Source: Euglena gracilis (Eukaryota; Euglenida; Euglenophyceae; Euglenales). From it: a stretch of DNA of 64,000 nucleotides. Location of the stretch: positions 29,209,471 to 29,273,470 of the forward strand of contig CP154955.1 in the NCBI GenBank assembly GCA_039621445.1. Reading direction: 5' to 3'. The position numbers and the translations under genes were made by a program. Below the pieces are notes generated by a model. The model was not told the origin of the DNA. It saw only the letters and a program-made list of their open reading frames with translations, and searched no databases. Shown here piece after piece: positions 33,536 through 43,000 of the stretch (position 1 is its first letter; each line of letters begins with the position of its first letter).

Positions 33536-34096
33536 CTCGGGCTGCCAGGCTTTCATTTTTTTTGTGTCGAGATGCAGCTGCATCCACAAACTTGAACAAA
33601 AGATGGGAATTGGCGTTGGCTTTCAGAACAATGGGGTGAAGTGGTTTTGCTTGCTTGTGCAAAACTGCCAATACGTTCATGTAGGTTGCCAATGTGTGCT
33701 GAGCCCAGTCACAAATTGGTGCCCCTGATTGTTGATACAGAACTTGCCGTTGTGCTGCAATTTTTTCTCGTTCTGTTTCAAACAAAGTGTGCATGGTCAG
33801 CACCCACATCGCAAACGCATTCATGTGCTCGTCCAAATCTGCCCTCTCCCCCCAACACAGAAGCCCTCTCACAACACAACTCTTTTGGAAATTGCACAAA
33901 AAGCCATGTACCCCCTTTTTGATTTTTGATGCTGGCTTTTGGCTGGGGCAGAGTTCGAGAAAATGTATCCCAAAAAGCAATTGGGCCCAACACATTTTTA
34001 TTTTGGGGGGGTTCCAATGCCATTTTCAAAAAGCTGCTCAAAAAGTCAGTGAGCGCGGGCAAGAGACCTAAACCAGCCTCCACAACGCTCACAAAA
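33536..34096 (-). CDS. Two candidate exons beside satellite array A, unknown product
   Basis: Exon 33838-33536 (303 nt) lies between GGGAGAGGCAG and CGAG|GTGCAAG and reads LDEHMNAFAMWVLTMHTLFE, TEREKIAAQRQVLYQQSGAP, ICDWAQHTLATYMNVLAVLH, KQAKPLHPIVLKANANSHLL. An upstream piece from 34096 after CAGAAAAGCAG reads FVSVVEAGLGLLPALTDFLS SFLKMALE. The first is strongly protein-like (balanced, helical). Phase linkage between the two is not established. No domain recognised. The satellite begins 37 bp past the donor, so downstream exons, if any, must lie beyond array A or are lost. Confidence 0.5.
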
Positions 34097-34111
34097 CTGC
34101 TTTTCTGTAGT

Positions 34112-34250
34112 CATCCATTGTTATCCGTAGTTATCCGTTGTCAGTAATAAGGCTCATCCATAGTTATCCGTAGTTATCCGTCATTGTCCGTATTTGGGTG
34201 TTTCGGGCTTATCCGTAGTTCTCCACAGTTATCCGGAGTTATCCATTCGG
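34112..34250. repeat. TTATCCGTAG decamer minisatellite
   Basis: About a dozen degenerate TTATCCGTAG/TTATCCATAG units with a 10-bp period. Confidence 0.85.
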
Positions 34251-34349
34251 AATAAACCCAAGAAATGGCTGCCTTGGTCCATAATCCCACGAAGAAATGG
34301 CCAATTACCAGCGACAAAGGCGGTAATTGGTAACCAAAAAAGGGCCCCC

Positions 34350-34560
34350 AAAAAAAACACCCCAAAATGGCCGTTTTGGGCCACAAAATGCGCCGGAACA
34401 CCGGCCAGGCGTGTCGGCAGTCAAAACCACGAATGGGGGGTGATAGAGGGCCTCCAGGGGCACATTTCGTTAGAACGACATTTCCGGAAATGATATACGG
34501 TTTCTCAAGATATTTTCAAAAAATCAATTTTGACCGAAAATCTCACCCGGCGAAATGTCA
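34350..34560 (-). repeat. Module-related repeat, paired with 6570-6755
   Basis: GGCCAGGCGTGTCGGCAG, TGATAGAGGGCCTCCAGGGG, CAAGATATTTTC and CCCGGCGAAATG match the copy in intron 4 of the YrdC-family gene. Confidence 0.8.
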
Positions 34561-34825
34561 GACGGAGGTGATTACATGGCATCAGAAATGTGGAATCCAT
34601 CAATTTCGACCGGCGGCCAATTTGGGCCAAAATCGCCAAAACTGTCCCAAACATGGGTTTTTTTGGGCGAAATTGGCGTGATTCCTCAGACGCCAGTTCG
34701 GGGGGTGAAGCCTCCTGGACGCCGACTTGGATGTGAAGACGAAGCCGGTCAACCCAAACCAGCATCCAAGCATTGGCTTCACGGCCGAACCAGAGGATGG
34801 GACACAATTCTCGATATAAAGGTCG

Positions 34826-35175
34826 TCATTTTGGAGGGGTACCTTTGGCCTGGGGGGGGGGTCGACCATGGTCGGCCCACAATCACCTCAGTTGCCCTTG
34901 GTCGCCCTCGGTCGTGGGCCGGTCGATGTCAAAAAGCGTTCACCCAGGCAAATTAGCGCGACATACAAACAAAAGGAGTTGCACACACAGGATTTTGTTA
35001 TTTTAGGGCCACCAAACAGTTGCCCACAGCGCTACAATGCAAAAAAAAACTGAATGGGTAATACTCATAGCGACCGAGGGCGACCAAGGGCGACCGAGGG
35101 CGACCGTGGGCCGACCATGCTCGACCCCCACAACCCCCCCCCCCCCAGGCCAAAACCAGGAGCCGTCATTTTGGG
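34826..35175. repeat. ~100-bp inverted repeat pair enclosing ~145 bp
   Basis: 34826-34925 (CGTCATTTTGGAGG ... GGTCGACCATGGTCGGCCCAC ... GGTCGCCCTCGGTCG) is the reverse complement of 35070-35175 (CGACCGAGGGCGACC ... GTGGGCCGACCATGCTCGACC ... GTCATTTTGG). The arms carry a CGACCGAGGG decamer. The loop shows no gene. Confidence 0.75.
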
Positions 35176-35490
35176 CTGTTTTCGGGGCCAAAAAAAATCG
35201 ATGTTTTCAAAATATCTCGGAAATGAAGCAAAATCAAAAGAAATGTCTGGAGACCAAAATTGAAGCCTTTGGAATGCCCGATCTAATGGCAGTTTGATTT
35301 CCCCATGACTCCCCGCCAAGCCCGAGACATAATCAATTTACGGCCCAAAACAGCGCGGCAGGCTTCCGACCCTGCCTCAAAAAAGTCGAAAAAGCCGAAT
35401 TTTTTTTGCCAAAACCCTGTTTTTGGCCTCCCGGACCTCCCGATGAAACTGTTTTCGAGCAAAAATGAGTGTTTTCCGACCGTTTTTGGC
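35160..35490 (+). repeat. Diverged module fragment followed by a diverged satellite unit
   Basis: AAATGAAGCAAAATCAAAAG, AATGTCTGGAGACC and TTTGATTTCCCCATGACTCC are module text. From 35380 GTCGAAAAAGCCGAA, GGCCTCCCGGACC and GAGTGTTTTCCGACC are satellite text. Confidence 0.75.
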
Positions 35491-35504
35491 CCAAACCCCC
35501 CCCC

Positions 35505-36905
35505 CCCTTTATTTGGGCACACCCACGGGCCAAAGGACCCCCAAATGCTCAAATAAGGGGGGGGTCAAATAAGGGGGGGTCGGAAATTCGGCTTTGAGAG
35601 AGGACAAAAAAACTTTCGGCGCTTTCGGCGCCTTTAAAAAAAATTCCCCCAGGCCCAAATGCTCAATTAAGGGGGGGGTCAAATAAGGGGGGGGTAGAAC
35701 TCTCTGAGATCTTTTCAAAAATGCATGAAAAGTCGACCTCCAAAATGGGGGTACCCCCCTTTGGGACCAATGTTTCCCGAGCCCCCCCCCCCTAGTTGAC
35801 CCCCTCCTTGAGCCCGGAGGTGCTGTTCACCCACCCCCCTGAAAGTGTCCCCCCCAAGTGGCCAAATTTTTTTGGTGAATTATGATTTACCCCCCTGAAA
35901 GTGGCCATTTTGCTTCGCCGCTAAAGGCGCCGAAGGCCAAAATACAACCTGGTTTTGTGTTGTGCTGAGCTCTTTAGGCGTGCGATGGTGCTGCAGCAGG
36001 TGTTTGGGCTTGTGGCAGCCAGGGCGGCCCGGCCTAGCCCGGCGGCCCAGCCCGACCGGCGGCATGGCGCAGCCTGGCCGGCACGGCCGGCGGCCCAGCC
36101 CTGAACTTTTTTTGCCCCAGAAATGACCCAAAATGCTTGGGTTTTGGGCGAAAAATGGGGGAGTCGAAAAACGCCCATTTTCAGCTCCGAGAGGCCAAAA
36201 AAATAAAATGGTTTGGGGCAAAAAAGGAATTCGAATTTTCGACCTTTTCGACCCGAAAATGACCAAAATGCATGCGGCTAAAACAAAAAAAAGTACGAAA
36301 CAGGCCGCTTTCGTGGTTTTGCGGCCCCATCAAAAGTCGGCCTGTTTGGACCCATGTCCGTTGGCCAAACCCAAAATTCGGGGGGAGTCATTTAGGGGGG
36401 GGGGGGTATGGTATTTGGTTGCATACCACGTTCCTCGAAAGTTCCTTTCAAGGTTTCAACCTCACCCCCCCCCCCAGATTGGCCGTTCCCCAGGCCAAAT
36501 TGGAAATTCACTTTCCGGAAATTTACCGTGCAACCTTGGCTGCTTTTCCATTTTCACCCCCCACCCCCAAATTGATCATCTGGTAGGAAATTTTTTCACC
36601 AAAAAATCAACGATTCGAAAAAAAGGACATTTTCGGTGGCAAATTCAGGAATCACAAGGTTTGGGGAAACTCCATAAATTAGGAATCCCCACACCTGAAA
36701 TTAGGATTTGACACCAAATTAGGAATCACCATCCCCAACTTTGCAAAATTTAAGCCTCAAAATTAGGAATCCAACTGAATATTTTATCAAATCAGGAATC
36801 GCCAGCCAAATTTCTTCCAAAAAAATTGGCCGAAAAGGGTCTGAGGTCGGGTCACGGGGGGGGGGGTCACGGGGGGGTCACGGGGTAACACCCCCAAGAT
36901 TTCAG
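35505..36905. other. No supported gene; G/C runs, hairpins, terminus copy
   Basis: Repeated CTCAAATAAGGGGGG words (35545-35695), CGGCGC-type hairpins at 35616 and 35913, a left-terminus copy at 35947, a GGCGGCCCGGCC-rich stretch (35998-36100), and G/C runs to 36890. AAATTAGGAATC-type words recur at 36675-36800. Confidence 0.6.
35947..36060 (+). repeat. Left-terminus copy, related to 53383
   Basis: ACCTGGTTTTGTGTTGTGCT then GAGCTCTTTAGGCGTGCGAT. Beyond the terminus it stays similar to 53383-53480 (GATGGT, GCAGCAGGTGTT, TGTGGCAG, GGCGGCCCGGCC). Confidence 0.75.
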
Positions 36906-37096
36906 GAGCGTCAATCTTGGGGAAATGTTTCGCCCACCTTTCAGAAACATGTTTGGGTTCAATCAAAGGGCACACTGAATGCTTCAGCACAAGGGACCCA
37001 AGGGAGGATAATCTCGCGGAAGAGGTTGAGGAAGAAGAAGCTTCTGACCAATCATCAACCATGCAGAAAACGGATTGGCCTTGCAAGGGAGAATAG
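36906..37096 (+). CDS. Possible terminal exon, acidic unknown product
   Basis: After CCCAAGATTTCAG it reads ASILGKCFAHLSETCLGSIK, GHTECFSTRDPREDNLAEEV, EEEEASDQSSTMQKTDWPCK and GE then TAG. The acidic stretch and Ser/Thr content look protein-like. Other frames are also open, so the choice is tentative. Confidence 0.35.
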
Positions 37097-37386
37097 AATG
37101 AGAAAGGTCATACTTTGGGAAAAATCACATTTGGGAAGGGGGGGGTAGCCGATTGATGAGGATTGTCCAAGAGGGGTCTTGTGCCGTCCAAGGGGGGACT
37201 GGGGGGGTCCTGTGCAAAAATTTTTTCCGCACGGTAGCACGTGACTTTCAAATTTGTTAAATCTGTGTTGACAGGAGTGTGAATTAGGCATCACGTGCAG
37301 TGTAGAAGTATTTTTTCCTCGGGGGGCGAGATCCTGCACAGGCTTCAATGTTGCCATTGGTTTTTTTTTGGCCGCCCAAAGGGCAG

Positions 37387-37594
37387 CGAGACGGTAGCAC
37401 CTTTGAAAGACAGCATTGAACATCACAAAAAAAATGTGGCAATTTTTGACATCATGGCACAAATGCATCACAATTTGGAAGCTTTCAACGGGCGGCAAGA
37501 CGGTGATGCCTTTTGTGTTTTAGGATTTCAAACGAGTGCAAAATGCGAAAAAGAGACGGAAATGAGGTTGCCTCCCAAAACCCGTCCCCTCTGA
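37387..37594 (+). CDS. Possible exon, unknown product
   Basis: After CCCAAAGGGCAG it reads ETVAPLKDSIEHHKKNVAIF, DIMAQMHHNLEAFNGRQD, then a possible GACG|GTGATG donor, or continues DAFCVLGFQTSAKCEKETEM to TGA. The His/Lys-rich amphipathic text is good evidence of coding; no family recognised. Confidence 0.4.
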
Positions 37595-37729
37595 GCCATT
37601 TTGGAGATCAGGCGGTAACTTTTGGGATTTTGGACCCCCCCTCCCCCCCCCCCAGGTGAAGTTCACCGTTTGAAAGTTCACCAATGATCACGCGGACCTG
37701 TCAATCTTTCTAGGGGGAGGGGTGGGGGG

Positions 37730-37764
37730 ACCAGGTTTTGAATAGTGCTGAGCTCTTAATAAGC
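37730..37764 (+). repeat. Left terminal inverted repeat
   Basis: ACCAGGTTTTGAATAGTG then CTGAGCTCTTAATAAGC. It directly precedes the minisatellite. Confidence 0.8.
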
Positions 37765-37925
37765 GATGATGACCCATGATGGCCATCATGGGTCATGATG
37801 GGCATCATGGGTCATGATGCGCATCATGGGTCATGATGCGCATCATGGGTCATGATGCGCATCATGGGTTATGATGCGCATCATGGGTCATGATGGCCAT
37901 CATGGGTCATGATGGCCATGATGGG
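37765..37925 (-). repeat. CCATGATGG/CATCATGGGT minisatellite, array 2 (inverted)
   Basis: CATCATGGGTCATGATG units with GCGC and GGCC variants, mostly in the polarity opposite to arrays 1 and 3. Confidence 0.9.
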
Positions 37926-38672
37926 CCGGGGGGTCGAAAAACGCCCATTTTCGGCTCGAAAACACTTTTTCCAGGTCCGGGAGGCCAAAAAGCATGGTTT
38001 GGACAAAAAAAAGTTTTTCAATTTTTTTTCGACTTTTTTGGCCGAAAATGGCTAAGTCCACCAATGGAAAAAGTGTACAAAATGGCCAAAATCGGCCAAA
38101 AAAACGGTCGTATCTCGGGCTACGCGAACAGTTGCAGGGAAATCAAAATACCGGTAGATGGGGCGTTCCAAGGGCTTCAAATTAGGTCTCCAGACATTTC
38201 CTTTGATTTTGCATCATTTTCGAGATATTTTGAAAACATTGATTTTTTGGCCGAAAACGTTGGACAGTGGAAAAAGTGTACAAAATGGCCCCGTTGGCCG
38301 AAAACGGGCATATCTCGGGCTGGGCGGGGAGTTGCGGGGAAATCAAAATACCAGCAGATGGGGCGTTCCAAGGGCTTCAAATTAGGTCTCCGGATATTTC
38401 CTTTGATTTGGCTTCATTTTTGAGATATTTTGAAAATTGACATTTTTTGGCCGAAATGGCAGAGTCCAAAGGGGGGGGCTTAAAAAGGGGGGCGGGCCAA
38501 TCCTACCCAGTTTAGACCCCTTCGCGCGTGAATAACTCGGGCCTGGCGGGGAGTTGGGGGTCAAACCCAGGTGATTCGGAAACTAGAAATCCAGTCGCTC
38601 GCGACTGAAAAAAATATTTCCGGGAACAGGGCCGGGATCATGGTGATAATCCATCAGTTCTCCTGGTGGCCC
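37926..38672 (-). repeat. 745-bp module, copy 2 (left palindrome arm)
   Basis: Reverse complement of copies 1 and 3 along its full length, from GGTCGAAAAACGCCCATTTT to GTTCTCCTGGTGGCC. Confidence 0.9.
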
Positions 38673-38772
38673 TGACCCGGGGGGGGGGGGCGGGGGGGGG
38701 GGGGGGGCGCTGAGCTCTTATCCCTTTATGGGTAAGAGCGAAGCTTACCACTGGGAGAAATCCCCCCTCCCC
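38673..38772. repeat. Palindrome centre: G-runs, GCTGAGCTCTTA hairpin, C-runs
   Basis: G runs, then one copy of the 40-bp CGCTGAGCTCTTATCCC...GGGTAAGAGCGAAGCTTA hairpin, then C runs. Confidence 0.85.
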
Positions 38773-39526
38773 CCCCCTCGGGGCCACCTCGAGAACCGGC
38801 GGATTATCACCATGATCCCGGCCCCGTTCCAGAAAATTTTTTTTTCAGTCGCGAGCGACTGGATTCCTAGTTTCCGAATCACCTGGGTTTGACCCCCAAC
38901 TCCCCGCCAGGCCCGAGTTATTCACGCGCGAAGGGGTCCAAACTGGGTAGGATTGGCCAACCCCCCTTTTTAAGCCCCCCCCCTTTGGACTCTACCATTT
39001 CGGCCAAAAAATGTCAATTTTCAAAATATCTCCAAAATGAAGCAAAATCAAAGGAAATGTCCGGCGACCTAATTTGAAGCCCTTGGAACGCCCCATCTGC
39101 CGGTATTTTGATTTCCCCGCAACTGGCCCGAGATATGCCCGTTTTCGGCCAACGGGCCATTTTGTACACTTTTTCCACTGGTGGACTTAACCGTTTTCAG
39201 CCAAAATTCGGACAAAAATCAATAGTTTCAAAATTTTTCCAAAATGAAGCAAAGTCAAAGGAAATGTCCGGAGACCTAATTTGAAGCCCTCGGAACACTC
39301 CATCTACCGGTATTTTGATTTCCCCACAAACTGTTCGCGTCGCCCGAGATACGGCTGTTTTTCAGCCGATTTTGGCCATTTTGTACACTTTTTCCACTGG
39401 TGGACTTAGCCGTTTTCGGCCAAAAAAGGCGAAAAATATCGAAAATTTTTTTTTACCCAAAACCATGCTTCTTGGCCTCCCGGACCCGGAAGAAGGGTTT
39501 TTGAGCCGAAAATGGGCGTTTTTCGA
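38773..39526 (+). repeat. 745-bp module, copy 3 (right palindrome arm)
   Basis: Same order and ends as copy 1, with small indels. It terminates in half a satellite unit and then CGACC|ATCATGG. Confidence 0.92.
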
Positions 39527-40058
39527 CCATCATGGCCATCATGACCCGTGATGGCCATGATGCGCATGATGACCAATGATGCCCATCATGACCCATAATG
39601 GCCATCATGACCCATGATGGCCATCATGACCAATGATGGCCATCATGACCCATGATGCCCATCATGACCCATGATGCTCATCATGACCCATGATGGCCAT
39701 CATGACCCATGATGTCATCATGACCCATGATGGCCATCATGACCCATGATGGCCATCATGACCCATGATGCCCATCATGACCCATGATGCGCATCATGAC
39801 CCATGATGCGCATCATGACCCATGATGCGCATCATGACCCATGATGCCCATCATGACCCATGATGGCCATCATGACCAATGATGGCCATCATGGGGCATG
39901 ATGGGCATCATGGGTCATGATGGGCATCATTCATGACCCATGATTGGCATCATGGGTCATGATGCCCATCATGACCCATGATGCCAATCATGGGTCATGA
40001 TGCCCATCATGACCCATGACGCCCATCATGACCCAGGATGACCAATGATGGGCATCAT
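39527..40058. repeat. CATCATGAC/CCATGATGG minisatellite, array 3
   Basis: About 530 bp. Polarity flips from ATGACCC to ATGGGTC near 39893 and again near 39925-40010. It joins the satellite at GGGTC|AAAAAAG. Confidence 0.95.
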
Positions 40059-43000
40059 GGGTCAAAAAAGTCGAAAAAAAATAGAAATATTTTTTTTGCC
40101 CAAACCGATTTTTTTGGGCCTCCCGGACCCGGAAAAACTGTTTCTGAGCCGAAAATGAGTGTTTTTCGACCCGCCAGCGCCCCGTTTTGGGCCGCCAACC
40201 CATTCATTGACTTTGGGTCAAAGCAAGGTCAAAAAATCCGAAAAAAATCGAAAATTTTTTTTTGCCCGAAACGATGTCTTTTGGCCTCCCGGACCCGGAA
40301 AAACTGTTTTTGAGCCGAAAATGAGTGTTTTTGACCCGCCAGCGCCCCGTTTTGGGCCGCCAACCCATTGACTTTGGGTCAAAACCGGGTCAAAAAAGTC
40401 GAAAAAAATCGAAAAATTTTTTTTGCCCGAAACGATGTTTTTTGGCCTCCCGGACCCGGAAAAACTGTTTTTGAGCCGAAAATGAGCGTTTTTCGACCCG
40501 CCAGCGCCCCGTTTTGGGCCGCCAACCCATTGACTTTGGGTCAAAACCGGGTCAAAAAAGTCGAAAAAAATCGAAAAAATTTTTTTTTGCCCGAAACGAT
40601 GTTTTTTGGCCTCCCGGACCCGGAAAAACTGTTTTTTGAGCCGAAAACGAGCGTTTTTCGACCCGCCAGCGCCCCGTTTTGGGCCGCCGACCCATTGACT
40701 TTGGGTCAAACCCGGGTCAAAAAAGTCGAAAAAAATCGAAAAATTTTTTTTTCCCAAAAGATGTTTTTTGGCCTCCCGGACCCGGAAAAACTGTTTTTGA
40801 GCCGAAAATGAGCGTTTTTCGACCCGCCAGCGCCCCGTTTTGGGCCGCCAACCCATTGACTTTGGGTCAAAAAAATCGAAAAAAATCGAAAAAATTTTTT
40901 TTGCCCGAAACGATGTTTTTTGGCCTCCCGGACCCGGAAAAACTGTTTTTGAGCCGAAAATGAGCGTTTTTTCGACCCGCCAGCGCCCCGTTTTGGGCCG
41001 CCGACCCATTGACTTTGGGTCAAAACCGGGTCAAAAAAGTCGAAAAAAATCGAAAAAAATTTTTTTGCCCGAAACGATGTTTTTTGGCCTCCCGGACCCG
41101 GAAAAACTGTTTTTGAGCCGAAAATGAGCGTTTTTCGACCCGCCAGCGCCCCGTTTTGGGCCGCCAACCCATTGACTTTGGGTCAAAACCGGGTCAAAAA
41201 AGTCGAAAAAAATCGAAAATTTTTTTTTTTTTTAACGATGTTTTTTGGCCTCCCGGACCCGGAAAAACTGTTTTTGAGCCGAAAATGAGCGTTTTTCGAC
41301 CCGCCAGCGCCCCGTTTTTGGCCGCCAACCCATTGACTTTGGGTCAAAACCGGGTCAAAAAAGTCGAAAAAAATCGAAAAAAATTTTTTCCCCCAAAACG
41401 ATGTTTTTTGGCCTCCCGGACCCGGAAAAACTGTTTTTGAGCCGAAAATGAGCGTTTTTCGACCCGCCAGCGCCCCGTTTTGGGCCGCCAACCCATTGAC
41501 TTTGGGTCAAAACCGGGTCAAAAAAGTCGAAAAAAATCGAAAAAATTTTTTTTGCCCGAAACGATGTTTTTTGGCCTCCCGGACCCGGAAAAACTGTTTT
41601 TGAGCCGAAAATGAGCGTTTTTCGACCCGCCAGCGCCCCGTTTTGGGCCGCCAACCCATTGACTTTGGGTCAAAACCGGGTCAAAAAAGTCGAAAAAAAT
41701 CGAAAAAATTTTTTTTGCCCGAAACGATGTTTTTTGGCCTCCCGGACCCGGAAAAACTGTTTTTGAGCCGAAAATGAGCGTTTTTCGACCCGCCAGCGCC
41801 CCGTTTTGGGCCGCCAACCCATTGACTTTGGGTCAAAACCGGGTCAAAAAAGTCGAAAAAAATCGAAAAAATTTTTTTGCCCAAAACGATGTTTTTTTGG
41901 CCTCCCGGACCCGGAAAAACTGTTTTTGAGCCGAAAATGAGCGTTTTTCGACCCGCCAGCGCCCCGTTTTGGGCCGCCGACCCATTGACTTTGGGTCAAA
42001 ACCGGGTCAAAAAAGTCGAAAAAAATCGAAAAAATTTTTTTTGCACGAAACGATGATTTTTGGATCCCCGGATCAGGAAAAACTGTTTATGAGCTGGAAA
42101 TGAGTGTTGGTCGACGGGCCACGCGCCCCGTTTGGGACGCCCACCAATTGATTTCGGGCCAAAACCGGGTCAAAAAAGTCGAAAAAATGGAAATTTTTTT
42201 TTTGCCCGAAACGATGTTTTTTGGCCTCCCGGACCCGGAAAAACTGTTTTTGAGCCGAAAATGAGCGTTTTTCGACCCGCCGGCGCCCCGTTTTGGGCCG
42301 CCAACCCATTGACTTTGGGTCAAAACCGGGTCAAAAAAGTCGAAAAAAATCGAAAATTTTTTTTTTGCCCAAAACGATGTTTTTTGGCCTCCCGGACCCG
42401 GAAAAACTGTTTTTGAGCCGAAAATGAGCGTTTTTCGACCCGCCAGCGCCCCGTTTTGGGCCGCCGACACATTGACTTTGGGTCAAAACCGGGTCAAAAA
42501 AGTCGAAAAAAATCGAAAAAAATTTTTTTTGCCCAAAACGATGTTTTTTGGCCTCCCGGACCCGGAAAAACTGTTTTTGAATCCAAAAATAAGCGTTTTT
42601 CGCCCGGCAAGCCCCCCGTTTTGGGCCGCCAACCCATTGACTTTGGATAAAAACCGGGTCAAAAAATTCAAAAAAAACCGAAAAAAAAATTTTTTGCCCG
42701 AAACGATGTTTTTTGGCCTCCCGGACCCGGAAAAACTGTTTTTGAGCCGAGAATGAGTGTTTTTCCCACTGACATCGCCACGTTTTAGGCCGCCAACTCA
42801 TTGATTTAGGAAAAAAACCGGGTCAAAAAAGTCGGAAAAAATCGAATTTTTTTTTTGCCCAAAACGATTTTTTTTGGCCTCCCGGACCCGGAAAAACTGT
42901 TTTTGAGCCGAAAATGAGCGTTTTTCGACCCGCCGGCGCCCCGTTTTGGGCCGCCAACCCGTTGACTTTGGGTCAAAACCGGGTCAAAAAAAGTCGAAAA

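Noticed and set aside
26817-40058. CRISPR array reading of the CATCATGAC repeats
   Set aside because: No unique spacers of constant length, a unit of 18 bp, and eukaryotic context.
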